NCBI GenBank assembly: GCA_025403435.1
Contig: CM046348.1
Location: 10,472,606-10,536,605 of the forward strand
DNA: 64,000 bases
Reading direction: 5' to 3'
DNA from: Artocarpus heterophyllus
Lineage: Eukaryota; Streptophyta; Magnoliopsida; Rosales; Moraceae
The translations under genes and the position numbers were made by a program. The notes beneath the pieces were generated by a model. That model made no database searches, was not told where the DNA came from, and was given only the letters and a program-made list of their open reading frames with translations. Of the stretch, positions 11,895 through 24,517 are shown piece by piece; within the stretch, counting starts at the first letter, position 1; each line of letters begins with the position of its first letter.

Positions 11895-13388
11895 ATTAAT
11901 TAATGAAATTTATCGGATCAAGCTTTTTCTCGGCGGTAGATAGCAAACAGAATCTTTTACCGTATCCTCTACTTTTCTTCTGTGGTATCTTTTACCGTAC
12001 TATTTGTTGATTACATATGCTGATATCATCCTCTACTTTTTTTCTTTAGTTCCATTTTAAAAGAAGTGAAATAACCCATCGTCACTTTGTTCATCATTCT
12101 CTTTCTTAGTTCTCTTCTTATAACATGTTATTTGACTTTTTAATAAATATAAAGGTAATATAAACCATCATTTTATCTTTTTTATTAAAATTATGCTATT
12201 ATATTCTTGTATTACAAACAAAAAAAATTGTATGTTTTATAATTTATTACATTATATAAAATTACTATGTAAAAAATAATAGAAAAAAGAACGTGTATGT
12301 GTATATATATGTGTTTGTGTGTATGACGTTTCTCCCAGATTCATCATAAAAAAGTGTAGCACATATCCATGTATGTATGTATATATATATACACATATAT
12401 AATGATATATATACATGAAGATTGCAAAAGAAAAACGTTAATATCATATATTATATACATACACATATAAATATTCTATTGGCTCAAAAAATGTAATATT
12501 GTAACGTAAATATATATATGCATAACAAATTAAAAAAAGTTAAAACCATAAATTATATGCATACATGGATAAATATATTATATCTCTTAGGTTAAAAAAT
12601 ATATATTTTCATATAGTGTGCAAATTATTAAAGACATTATTAGAAAACGATTTGATTAAAACAAAAAGAAAAGAACTTAAAAAAACTTAATAAACAATAA
12701 AGAAAAAAATAATAGAATGGTATATTTGTAATAAAAGGTAAAATAATGGTTTATAATTATCTATCATTTTAGTGGCAAGTGAAATAATACGTGGCAGGAT
12801 AACAACTAAGAGAGCGAGTGAACCTAGTATTTTCCTTTATTATTTTCTTACTGTGAAAAACTTGTTAGAACAAAAAAGTCATACATGTCCAAGGATTATT
12901 TATAATCAACACAAAAAGAGGTCTAGGATTCCGAGGATTGTTCGAATATCAAAGATAACGATATATCCATGTATATATATCCATGTATGCATGTATATAT
13001 GTATACACATATATAACAATATATATATACTTAACGATTTCAAAAGAAAAACGTTAATATCATATATTATATACATATGTGTATAAATATTCTATTGGCT
13101 CAGAAAATGTAATATTATAACGTATATATATGTATAACAAATTAAAACAAAAGGTTGAAACCATATATTATATACATACATGGACAAATATATTATATAG
13201 ATTGGGTTAAAAAATATATATTTTCATGCAATGTGCAAATTATTAAAGAAATTATTGGAAAACGATTTGATTAAAACAAAAAGAAAAGAACTTAAAAACA
13301 CTTAATAAACGATAAAGAAAAATATGATAGAGTCATATTTTTGCAATAAAGGATAATTAATGAAATTTATAGGATCAAGCTTTTACTC
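11895..13388. repeat. AT-rich duplicated block upstream of ProDH
   Basis: AATTAATGAAATTTATNGGA followed by TCAAGCTTTT occurs near 11899 and again near 13354. Between these lie two related AT-rich segments (about 12360-12660 and 12960-13320). They share CATATATTATATACATA, TATTCTATTGGCTCA, and an A-rich block with AAAAGAAAAGAACTTAAAAA. A third copy is at 16700-17345. This looks like local duplication of a non-coding repeat. It contains many (AT)n and (TG/TA)n tracts and no gene. Confidence 0.6.
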
Positions 13389-13499
13389 ACTGATTTCCCT
13401 CACGCGCACCAAGTGCAAGTGGAGTCACACGTAATTTGACGATGGAGAATGACTTGTGGGAAGGAAAGTGTGTGAGCCACGCACTCCTAATAAAGACTA

Positions 13500-16400
13500 T
13501 GGCTGTACATCGGTCGATTTTTGATTCGTCGGTTACCTAGCGATGGCAGTCGGTTTTATAAATGTTGAACCAAAAGCTGACCGAGTAAAATCGACCGGTT
13601 TTCAACTGACAACGATCAGTTTTTGGCAGTCAGTTTTGGTCTGTTTTCAACGAGAGTAACTAGTCAGAATACTAAAACTAATCAAACAGTATACTAAAAT
13701 TTTCATTTTTTATTTTTGTGGTATATAGAGATTTAATGAATTGCTCCCTTTATATGTCAAAACATAGAGAAAATAATGTACGAATTATGTCATTCTAAAT
13801 CCATGTTAGACGTGTATGTCCTAAGGAGTAAAAATGTAATATGTTTTTAAAGACATTTTTATCAATAAAGAATTTATTGATTATTTATATACCAAATCTT
13901 ATCCTTCTTATGTTCATATTTGTTGAATGTATGTTAAGCAAATAAAAGTCTGAGATTGTTGTTCTAAACCTTTAAGAATTAGGCATATGATGGACAGATT
14001 ATGCAAAAGACAAGATTCTTAAGGTGACGGTCTAAATCATAAGATTTGCAATCGAGGGAATAAAGTTGGATGCTTTATTCATGCAAGATTGTTGTATTGT
14101 CTATAGCCTTAATGAGAGATAGTTTGTCTTGACCATCGGAGGTGGACTCTGCGAATAAAAACATTGACATATTATTATAGATGACGATGTGTTGGATCGG
14201 GACATAAAGTGAATTGATTTGAATTAATAATTCTGTCTCGACAAATTGATTCACTTTAGACAATCATATATATTGTATCTTAATCCTAAAATAAACAGTG
14301 GGTCCATTATCTTGACTTGTGTCTTTTGATGTACCAAAAGGTGACATTCACATTTTAATAGTGATACGTATGTCGTTACGTTAGAGGCATAACTCTTGAT
14401 AGCGTAAACCTGTTATTCATAGATATGGAATCCATAGCTCCACTTTAGGAGTAGTAATATCCTCTTATATACGTTATCTTGTAATTAGAAAACTGGACCG
14501 CTCAACCATTTGGATACATAGGTGTAACCGAATGGTATACTGTCTTCGAATGGTAAGTTTTTTAATGGTGAGATAATGAAACGTAAGATAAAAATAATCA
14601 GGAAGGTAAGACAGAACTTGTCCTTAAGCCAATTATGGATAATCTTATAGGGATACGATACATTATGATATGTCATAGAGACTTAATTATACGGGCTTCG
14701 TAATTCTACATAATTTGAGAGTGCAGCTCTAAGCTTTTCGTGGAATAGCGTTAGAGCTGATAATTATGAAATATATATCTAGGACATTGGGTTTCATAAT
14801 TATCGGAAGCTTGAACTATATAGGTCCATTTAGTCCCCTTTGCTAGCTCACAAAAATCCTGTAACGATATGGCGTGCTTTTCCAATAATTGATGACTTAT
14901 GTCAAATTTATCAGAGTTGGCTAAAATTTGGTAAAAACAGATAGTTCATGTTTGTTTGTCAGTTGAATTAATTTTATTGCAAAATTAATTCAAGATAAAC
15001 TTGTTGAATTATCGGGATTAGATAATTCATTTCTATTTATTGGTTGGATTAATTTTGAATAAATAACTTCAAGATAAACTTGTTGAATTATCAGGAATTT
15101 TTATTTTCCTAAAGATTATCTAGATATGACTGTTTTAATCAGACAACTTCTCTGTTAGATTATTTGAATTAAAACTGAGGCTTTATCCCCAGAATCTCAG
15201 GTGGGAAATAAAGATTCACAAAGAACTTTTTATCTCAAGTTCTGCAGGCTGATCTTTAAGTTCTGCCTACCGATTGAGGAGCATCGACAGGCCGATCTGT
15301 CAGTTTGGCCTGCCGATTGGGTGATAAAAGGATCACGCATTTTTATACAGAATTTTATGAGATATTGATTCTAATTTGATTCTGATTTGAATTTTTTAAG
15401 GCCTTATATGATAAGAACTGACTCTTGGGCCCAACCTCTATAAAGGGGGAGTGAGTCTCATTATTATTTAGATTAGTTGAGAAATCTACAGTAAGACTCT
15501 GTCAGTGAGACTTTGAAACTCCCCAGAGACCTATCATTTATAAATCACGAATTATAGCTTTGGGTATTTCTCAATTGGTTGGAAAGAAAGCCACCTAGTG
15601 GAAAAGCTGAACGACGTGAGCCCACACTCACTCTAATTGTGGATAGAGAATAACAAAGAGGGCCAGTTAGTTGAGGTCCTTCTAGAACGTTATTTCTCTT
15701 TATTGATTATAGGAGCTTTTTGACACACAAAGGTTAGTAAGATCTAATTAGTTTATGCATATAGCATGTCAAACTTGTATTTTGAAAAATATTCTGGTAT
15801 AAAATTTTTAAAATTTTGCTGCGTACTATTTTTTTAACAATCCACAGATTAAAAAAACCCCTGGAAAATAGAACATTGAAAAAAATTAACCAACCCAATA
15901 ATTCTATGTATATCCTCCAACTTTGAGAAAAAATAAAAACACCAAAGTGGGAAAACTACGTGTTCAACTGAGCGCATAAACGTTATACACTCTCTATTCT
16001 TCCCTAATTCCTTTATTTACCTAAATAGAAGAACTCTCCCTCTCCAAAAAAAAGGTTTTGAGACCTTATTGAGAGAGAAGAACAGAATATATTGCTAGCT
16101 GCAATGAGGAAGAAATTAACAATGTAATTTAATGCAACCTGAAGCCTTTTCCAAAACAATCAAACAAATTCAAATTCACTCTACTCTCTTATTGTACATT
16201 TACTTTAGCTCTATACATTTCTTTCTTCTATTGTCATTTTCTATCTCAGTAATATATTGCTAATGACAATAACTAGCCAAATAAAAGATAAAAAATAATA
16301 ACTAGCCAAATAAAAGACAATAACTAGCTAAAATAAAAATTTAAAAAACATGCCTTTAAAGTTCAAACTAAATAACAATGTATTGATCCTCTTATATATT

Positions 16401-16640
16401 ACTATACAATATATATATATATATATATATATGAAATTTTGAAATTTTTGACATGGTTGGTTGGTTACTTAGTTCCGAAAAACCGACAGCTAGAAACACA
16501 TGGGCTGTTGGTTTTTGAGTCGACATGGTTGGCTTTGGTATCTAAACCGATTTTTTTTTTTAGTTTTTTTTGGTTGGTTTGATGATCAGTTTTAGTTTTT
16601 TAGGTTTTTTTTTTTTAATAGCCCTAATAGAGACAATGAT
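13500..16640. mobile_element. possible hAT-like non-autonomous element, split by a solo LTR
   Basis: The left end has GGCTGTACATCGGTCG and repeated GGTCGG/CCGGTT-type subterminal motifs. The right end has matching GGTTGG-type motifs, T-rich tracts and AATAGCCCTAATAG. Such ends resemble plant hAT-type small elements. The terminal repeats are weak, so the boundaries are approximate. Its middle is occupied by the solo LTR at 13804-15839. Confidence 0.35.
13804..15839 (+). mobile_element. solo LTR, 2036 bp, with perfect ATCCA target duplication
   Basis: It begins TGTTAGACGTGTATG, ends GCGTACTATTTTTTTAACA, and is flanked by ATCCA at 13799-13803 and 15840-15844. CTATAAAGGGGG near 15438 looks like the LTR promoter and sets the orientation. 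There is no gag or pol sequence, and no primer-binding site follows, so it is a solo LTR left by LTR-LTR recombination. The TGTTAG...AACA ends suit copia or gypsy; I cannot assign the superfamily. Confidence 0.8.
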
Positions 16641-16699
16641 GTGTAATTCGAAATTTAGTGATTGCAAGATAATATTCAAGATTTGGAGAGTTACATAGA

Positions 16700-17345
16700 T
16701 CCATTAGGAATCTTTTACCCTACCATTTGTGGATTCCATTTGCCAACATTATCCTTTACTTTTCTCTTTTCGGGTTCCATTTTAAGAGGAACAGGAAATA
16801 ATGCATCATCACTTTCTTCATCATTCTCTTTCTTTCTTAGTTCTCTTCTTATTACATGTTATTTGACTTTTTAATAAATATAAAGGTAATATAAACCATC
16901 ATATTATCTTTTTATTATAATTATGTCATTACATTCTTGTATTACAAAAAAAGAGAGAGAATTTGTATGTTTTATAATTTATTACATTATATAAAATTAC
17001 TTTGTAAAAATAATAGAAAAGGGAACGTGTATGTGTATATATATGTGTTTGTGTGTATGACGTTTCTCTTGAATTCATCATAATAAAAAAAAGTGTGGCA
17101 CATATCCATATATGTATGTATATATGTATACGCATATATAACGATATATATATACATGAAGATTGGAAAAGAAAAACTTAACATCATATATTATATATAT
17201 ATATATGTATAAATATTTTATTGGCTCAAAAATGTAATATTATAGCTTGTATATATACATATAACAAATTTTTAAAAAAAGCTGAACCATATATTATATA
17301 CATACATGGATAAATATATTATATCTATTGGGTTAAAAAATGTAT
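16700..17345. repeat. third copy of the AT-rich block seen upstream of ProDH
   Basis: It matches about 11986-12620 in order: the TTCATCATTCTCTTTCTT region, ATGTTATTTGACTTTTTAAT, ATATAAAGGTAATATAAACC, GAACGTGTATGTGTATATAT and GTGTGTATGACGTTTCTC. It is a non-coding direct repeat about 4.7 kb away. Confidence 0.75.
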
Positions 17346-18366
17346 AATACATACAGGACTTGGAGGATTTTAAAAGTCGTTGATTTTTAGATTGATTTTG
17401 ATGAAAAGCCATAGTTGTATTGTTGAACACTGACTAAGCTAATAGGACTAATTAGCCCAATTTAATAATGAGTGGTATTTTTTTGTTTTGAAGTTGGGTG
17501 AATTACCTTGTATTTGCATTTCATAAATGAGGTCAAACTTATAAGTTTAAACCTAAGCTTCATATGCTATGATATAAAACAAAAATATGTGTATGAGTTC
17601 AAATTCAGACTCATAATTTGAACTCATTTGTCAAACACCTTTATAGAGGGTTCTATCTTTTTTTATTATTTTTAAGATGGACATACAAATATCCAACTCA
17701 AAATCTTAAAAATGCTTTCCCAAACAATGATCATTATCTCTGGCTTTATCATGAAAAAATCATTGTAAACGTCAGTATTTTTGTCTTGATCATTGTTGAT
17801 TGCCTTTAAATTTCTATGCTTTCACTATTATTACCACTTAGAAGAAAAAAAAGAGACGAACACGGAGACAAGCAATTGTCAACTTCCTATTTCATGCTTT
17901 TAGCAATAGCAAAATTTGTAATAAAGTGTGAAATAATGGTTTATTATTAAGGCTTTATTTTCTTGAAAAGCGAAAGAACCCACGAAAAAAGGACAACATA
18001 GAGAGTGAAAAAAAAAATGACTCTAACATTTCTCAATCAAACACAATAGGTAGCTTTTTTGTAATTTACTTGGAAGAAGGAATAGTTCTCCACCAAAGCC
18101 GAAGCACCACTAGATTTGCAATTTCTAACTTAATAGATCACATAAGTAAGAGAAGGCCTAGTCTATAGACTGAAAGGTGAATCTTTCCTTGTTTGACCAC
18201 ATGATGCCACGTTCAACAGTCTTATTACAGCCTCTTAAGACAATATCTTATTTGTAGAGAACACTATAAATCTCCCCTCAACATTCTTATATTTAAATAA
18301 TCCATACATTTTTTGAGCCCTCATTTGTGTCATGTTTTTGTTGTCGTATTTTGCCCAAAAATAAAA
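17346..18366. other. intergenic, upstream of the KIN-like pseudogene
   Basis: AT-rich DNA with one AATATAAAGC-type repeat near 17530-17640. I see no gene. Confidence 0.4.
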
Positions 18367-19075
18367 ATGAACTCATCTGAGAATGTCAGTCGCCAAGCTG
18401 GGGACGCCAAGTGACAAGCTCAGGTGGGTTTGTATGACTACTCTATGAATTACTAACAGGAAAATTTTCATCTATACATCATTGATGATTGTAATCATAT
18501 AATCTAAATTGAACGTGTTTACAAAATAAGTGTAACGGTGTAATTTAAGAAAGTTTCTTATAGTGTCGAATATCATGTTATATGCATAGTTAGAATCAAA
18601 TCTTTGCGGCTAAACTCTACTTGATCTATCATAAAATTTGTCATTATAACCTATTGCAAGTGTTTGGTTTTTTAAACTTCTTTGGTTAAGAAATTTTTTT
18701 TTAATTAGTGTGGTAAGTGACATTTTGGGATTTGTTTTGATGTACGCAGGAAAGGACCAGCTGCGTTTCAGAGAAAGCATGCAATGCTGCCCAATCTGCC
18801 AAGGAATCATGCCAAGAGGTGTGACAAATCAATCTTCCTTATATATATAATATAAGCGTTACATAAATAAAAACTGCAGAAATTTAATTGGATTTGTCTA
18901 AGGCAACAGTCACAAAATTTTGATAGTAAAATACCAGCAGGATGTTATCAAAAACATATTGAAATCTCATATGATTTCGCATATATAATTTACTCAATCA
19001 CAACATGTGCTTCAACAAATGAAGGCCAAGGCACAAGATCCGTTACGAGTACGGTTGGAGCACACAAATGAAGCT
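18367..19075 (+). pseudogene. broken KIN2-like LEA (cold/stress-induced small protein) gene
   Basis: Exon 1 begins at 18367 and encodes MNSSENVSRQAGDAK, then TGA at 18412-18414, then QAQ and a GT donor at 18423. Intact relatives read QAGQAKGQAQ here, so the stop is probably a GGA-to-TGA change. Exon 2 (about 18751-18819) encodes ERTSCVSEKACNAAQSAKES followed by CQE and matches the family core NAAQSAKES. Exon 3 remnants near 19012 give LQQMKAKAQ, but the acceptor AG is missing and a small deletion shifts the frame; the conserved C-terminus is not recognisable. Such proteins are about 65 residues, hydrophilic and cold/ABA-induced. This copy cannot make one. Confidence 0.75.
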
Positions 19076-19344
19076 GATGTTTGTGTTATTGCTCTTTGCC
19101 AAATTTCTTCCTCATGCATAAATTCAATAATTTTGTCTAAAAATGTTCATTCATCTTTATAATGAATTAGGAGCTCGTTGTCAATGAAATAATTTTGATT
19201 ACTAAGGCAATTCTCTTGCAGAAATATGTTATGGTTCACTTTTTTTTCTTTTTACATTTAATGATAACTGCTAGAATTTGATGCTAAAATAATTTTCTAT
19301 TTAGGAGAACGATTATAACTAATTGGTTAAAATCTATATTGATT

Positions 19345-19930
19345 ACAAAAAAAAAAAAAAAAAAGAGTTTGAACTGCAATTTATAATTTGAATTTGTGCT
19401 TACTAAGTTCGTCAAAATGCTGGTTTCAACTGGTTTGAAAAAAAAAAAAAAGAATTTGAATCACAATAGTTTCAATTTGAAATAAAAAAAAAGGGTTGGA
19501 ATTAACTCTCCAAACATGAGCTAAGACGATCCACCAAATGGAAACGACAACATAGGAGAAATCAAATGGAATAGAAGGGAACGATAAGACAAAGGAAACG
19601 ACAACAAAAGAAAGACAACAGTAAATATATAAATAAAATAAACGACAAAACATGAGAAACGACAAAGAATATAAAAGGACAGCAAGTTATAAGTCAAAGG
19701 AGACCACGAGTTGTGAAAACGAACGACAAATAATAAGAACAAAGTACATCAAATGAAAAGAATAGTGCGAAACAACAGCAATAGAGAAGATGATAAAGAA
19801 AAGAATTACAACTTATAGCAAAAGAAATGACGACAACACGAGAAACAACAAACAATTAAGAGCATATGAGAAACAACGACAATAGAGGAAACGAAAACGC
19901 AAAGGAAAACATTGAAGGCAACAAATATAG
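19345..19930. repeat. A-rich and GAAACGACAACA-type minisatellite-like tract
   Basis: Poly-A runs lie at 19348-19363 and 19439-19451. About 19540-19910 follows, almost free of T on the plus strand, with many degenerate units of GAAACGACAAC, such as GGAAACGACAAC and GAGAAACAACGAC. Reading frames on the other strand are by-products of this bias. No function is assigned. Confidence 0.6.
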
Positions 19931-20399
19931 AGTGTTTGAAAATTTTTAACACCAAAATTTCACTGCAACGTAAAACTTTTAGATGTCATAATCCTTAAGT
20001 TTGAACTTGACTCTTGTAAATAGGAAAACAACAACAACAAAAACAACATAAAACAAAACAAAAAACGCACACAATTATTTCTAAGTCAAGGTAACGGTCA
20101 TATGATGAGTTGCATTTATTTTTTGATGGAACTTTAATAGAGACAAATTGAAAAATGTTAAGAAAAATTAGATTAACCTACTGTTTGAAAAGTAAATATT
20201 TGGGCTAACTTACTCTTGATGCTATAGTCTAGAAGAATAGTTAAAACAAAAATAGAATATGGATGAGAAAAAGAAAGTAAAACAACAAACACCACAAACA
20301 ACAACAAAACGATGAGAGAACAAAATTTTTTATTTATTTAGCTATTGTCAAATATCAAGCCTTTTGGACCTCTCGATCAAAAATAACATTATGTTTGAA

Positions 20400-20560
20400 A
20401 AAACAGTTTAAAACTTATGAGTTTGAGTTTAAATTGTTTTTAATATAAAGCTCTCGCATATTATAACGTGAAATAAAAGAATATTACAATATAAACTCTC
20501 ATATGCTATAATAATTACTTATTTTTTCAGTCTAAACCCGCTTGCGAAACACAAGAAAAT
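20400..20560. repeat. AT-rich dispersed repeat (AATATAAAGC family)
   Basis: It contains TAATATAAAGCTCTCGCATA, TTATAACGTGAAATAAAAGA and CTCTCATATGCTATAATA, like the copies at 30635-30770 and 31050-31190. Confidence 0.45.
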
Positions 20561-20779
20561 GAGACTTTTGGTTCTCTGTTGCCGAAGTTTTTATAATAAA
20601 GGCCCAAGTATCAATGAAAATAAGAGTTTTAAACTTTTTTTTTTTTTTTTTTGAGGGGCTAATTGTTCACATTTTGATAGGGGCCCAAGTGTAAAAAGCA
20701 AAAAATGTGGGGATCCCAGGTGAAAAAAGATTTTTTTTCCCAATTAAATTGATAATAACTGATTAGATTAGATTCCCAG

Positions 20780-21599
20780 TCCCTGGCCTTGAGTGCCTTT
20801 CACCCCTCAACCGCAAAGAAACCAGACGCTCGTCCGCAAACGGCGTCGTTCACCCTGCCGGCGTTCTGCGATTTTCCTCCCGCGGCCCCGCCGGAGTCCC
20901 TGCTCTTGCCTCTCTTCGATTTCTTCGATAGGCAAGTATAAGAAAACTTGGCAAATCTTCGTTGTTTCGCCCTTGCAGTTGGGAAACTTTCCCGACTTTT
21001 TAAAGCTATATATATATAGATGTATACATATATATAAACGTAGAGTAAGTTTACGAATAATTCTTTTCGTATTATTTATCAACGCGGAAGAAATTATTTA
21101 GCTTTATCAAGTACTGCTTCTAATATATGTATGTATGTATGTTTTAAGGATAATCTGCATGCATTTACTTAAAAGTTCCCGAATTCCGATTCTCTTTTTT
21201 TTTTTTTTTCAACACTGGAATGCTTTTTGTCTGTTTGATTTTATTTTCTTCGTGCTTTTAATTTTTTTTCCCTTTAAATTTCTCATTTTGATCATCAAGT
21301 TGTTCTCTTTGTTTTTTAATTGTATTAAGCAAAACCTATTTGGAATTTCGGTTTTTGTGTAGAAATCAGCCGCCGTCTGATAAATTTTAACTGTTTTTTT
21401 TTTTTTCGCTTGTAAAGAATTAAAGCTCTCTCCTTTATGATAATCAACTAGAATGTCTTCTTAGCATATAGAAGGAAGCCCAATTTTCATTTAAAGGTTG
21501 AAAGCTATTTGGTTCCAATAAATTGCTTATTTTATTCCTCTATCCTGTCGCAGGATTTGAATGATCAGCTGACTCTGCTCTTGGACTGATAAGATTATT
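20780..21599 (+). promoter_or_regulatory. probable 5' leader exon and leader intron of the phosphoglycerate mutase-like gene
   Basis: A GC-rich block at about 20780-20934 stands out from AT-rich surroundings and ends near a possible donor (CAA|GTATAAG). The AT-rich stretch after it ends in CCTGTCGCAG at 21553, followed by 46 bp before the ATG at 21600. This fits a leader exon plus an intron of about 620 bp. It is inferred from base composition and splice consensus. Confidence 0.4.
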
Positions 21600-24517
21600 A
21601 TGTTCATGGGTAAGCCAGAGCAGGTAAAGAAAAGAGTGGCATTTGTGCTGGTTGATGGGTTGGGAGATGTGTCAGTACCAAGGTTTGTATTCAAGACTCC
21701 TCTTCAAGCAGCTAAAATTCCCAATCTAGATGCTGTTGCATCTGCTGGAGTTAATGGTCTCATGGACCCTGTAGAAGTGGGATTGGGTTGTGGAAGTGAC
21801 ACTGCTCACCTTTCCCTCTTGGGTTACAATCCGAGAGTCTATTACCGGGGCCGAGGCGCATTTGAGTCTATGGGTGCTGGACTGGCAATGTCTCCTGGTG
21901 ATATTGCATTTAAGGTGGAACATGTGTTATGTTTAGTTATTCTCAATGATGAAGCTTCCTTTTTTATTTATGTTTTTCTCTTTTCCACCGTGATCAGTTC
22001 ATTTACTTTTTCAGCACAAGAAAAAGATTTTTATTGTCATGTTTTTTCTTTACTATCCTGCTTAATACATTTCACCTTTTAGCACAAAAAGACTACAGCC
22101 TGGGGTGCCCATCAGTTAATAACTTTCGATTATTAGACATATAACAATTATCCAACTAAAACCTGGTTTTCAGAAGCTTCAACTGATCCAGTCCGATTGG
22201 TATTAATTACATCAGATCGGTATTAGTATGTTCTACTGTTTTTATTACACTTGGGTTGCTAGACCAATTGGTTTAGCATTTTGGCATTTGTTTGTTCTTG
22301 GATGTTCTCCATAGGGCTCATGGGCAACGTTTGATGTGTAGTCTAATTTTGCAACATTGGATGAGAAAACGGGAATTGTCGTAAGTAGAAGAGCTGACAG
22401 GCACTTTGAAGAAGAAGGTCCCATACTCTGTGCGGCACTTGATGGAATGAAACTGCCATCTTTTCCTGAGTATGAAGTAAGAGTCAGGTGCAAGTACTTG
22501 TAACAAATGCAGCGTTTTTTTTTTTTTTTTTAATTAACATGCATGTTATCCAGCAGGAAAAAAAAAAAAAAAAAAGGAATGCTATGCTTAAGTTCTCATC
22601 TTATTTGATATTATAGGCTTTTGTTTACAGAGAGAAATCGCCTTACTGCAGTAAAGTTTATCATACTCATTTTGTGTTCTATAGAAAATATTTCGCTCTC
22701 TTAAAACTTAAATAAGTCAGTTTGCAACCCCATGAATTGGAAGTAAAAGTGATCCTTTCTTTTGTTCATGGAAACTTGTGATCCTTTCTTTTGTTCATGG
22801 AAACTTGTGATCCTTTCTTAGGATTCTAGCAAAATTAACAGTGTGATTTCTAACAGATATGCTACAGAACATAGGTGTGGAGTTGTGGTAAAGGGACCTA
22901 AATTGAGTGGAAACATATCAGGAACAGACCCATTAAAGGACAACTGCTTACTTTTGAAAGCTGAAGCTCTAGATGCTACTGAAGAAGCAAAACATACAGC
23001 TGATGTAGTTAACGAATTATCCAAGGAGATCTCACGGATTCTGGTTGCTCATCCACTTAATGCAAAACGGGCCTCAGAAGGGAAGAACATAGCTAATGTG
23101 GTACTTTTACGAGGCTGTGGTATTCGCATCGAGGTTGGTTGATTCAATTCTTACTTCGCCTCGTCATTTATTTGAAAATCTCAAAGGCATAGCCTTGCAC
23201 GATTTTCATGGCATGTTCCCTGCTGATATAATTGGTGGACTGGACTATGAGTCACATTACATCCTCTATGTCATAATGCCATGCTGTAGGTTCCTCCATT
23301 TGAGAAAAAACATGGGTTATGGCCATGCATGGTAGCTCCCACTAAAATTATTGCTGGCCTGGGCTTATCTCTTGGCGTTGACATCCTGGAGGCTCCTGGA
23401 GCAACCGGAGACTATCGGACACTTCTAACTTCTAAAGCAAGTGCAATAGCCAAGGCACTCTCGGCTCCTTTGAAGTCTTGTCCAAATGTTTTTGTACCCG
23501 GGGAGGATGAGCACAAACCAGGCCGTCCAGACGGCTATGATTTTGGGTTTCTGCACATAAAGGTATATTCCTTTAGGTCCTACTTCTCCATATTCTTCTT
23601 GTTTCTTACATGTAAATTGCATAGTTTCTCTGAGAGACTTTCGCTTTTGAAACTTAAGACATGGTAGCTTGATTTTCACCTACTATTAGTGAAATTTGGA
23701 AAAACCTTCATAGCAAGTCATTATGGACGATGGTTTACCATATTCCACTAGTGATGCTGCCAACCAGAAACATGTGCCTAAAGCTTGTTGAAGCATGATG
23801 ATATGAAGATAAACCTAGTATCGAGGTAGCCTATGATCAAATGAAGTAAAAACGTCTAAAGTTATTGCAAACCTCTTGGGGCAATTAGTGTGGCACAACT
23901 GTTTGAAAACATGAAATATGGGTGAACTTCCCACCTTGTGTCAGAGAAAATTGTCTGATGAGACCTCAATACTTAATGTTGAATCTCTTCCGCTTTTTGT
24001 TGTGTTGAAAAAGTCTACTTTGTATTTTCTATTGCAGGCAATAGACGATGCAGGCCACGATAAGGCAACCGTGTTCAAAGTCAAAGGGCTGGAGGCCGTA
24101 GATCGAGCTATAGGGCAACTAGCGAGGTTCTTGTGGGAAGCTGAGTCAACTGGGAATTTCCAATACTTCTTATGCGTCACCGGAGACCATTCCACTCCAG
24201 TTGAGTATGGAGACCATAGTTTTGAGCCTGTCCCATTTGCGATATGTCGGTTGAAAGACTTTGTCGGCGCAGTTGGTTTAGAATCCATCTTGGGTCTCTC
24301 GACTGATTCATTCCCTCTTCCAACCATTCAAGCAGGGGAGGACCTTACAGATAATGTGGCGACAGAACAAGAGGATATGAAGAAACAGATTCAAGCTTTT
24401 GCCGGAGATTCAGTCTGCGAGTTCAATGAGGTCGCTGCTGCAAGAGGATGTCTTGGGCGTTTTCCCGGTGGGGAAATGATGGGAGTTATAAAGAGATTTC
24501 TTAAACTAGATTCATAA
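21600..24517 (+). CDS. 2,3-bisphosphoglycerate-independent phosphoglycerate mutase, archaeal type
   Basis: Exons 21600-21914, 22342-22487, 22857-23133, 23290-23562 and 24038-24517 join in frame and give about 496 residues. The protein belongs to the alkaline-phosphatase-fold ApgM family, which interconverts 3- and 2-phosphoglycerate without bisphosphoglycerate. Visible metal and active-site motifs are VDGLGD (from residue 18), CGSDTAHL with the probable phospho-accepting Ser66, IDDAGHDK (339-346) and VTGDHSTP (384-391). Plants keep this single-copy family beside the classical iPGAM. No transit peptide is obvious, so I infer a cytosolic location. Each intron can be read through for a short distance, but only the joined frame keeps family similarity. 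The frame is unbroken. The start at 21600 gives MFMGK; an alternative start is the second Met, two codons in. Confidence 0.9.
22749..22821. repeat. 29 bp tandem repeat in intron 2 of the mutase-like gene
   Basis: GTGATCCTTTCTTTTGTTCA plus TGGAAACTT repeats exactly at 22749 and 22778, with a partial third unit at 22807. It lies just before the exon 3 acceptor and is T-rich enough to act as polypyrimidine context. Confidence 0.8.

Noticed and set aside
20793..21101. Plus-strand frame of about 100 codons before the mutase gene
   Set aside because: It crosses a likely leader exon into AT-rich intron sequence and has no recognised domain.
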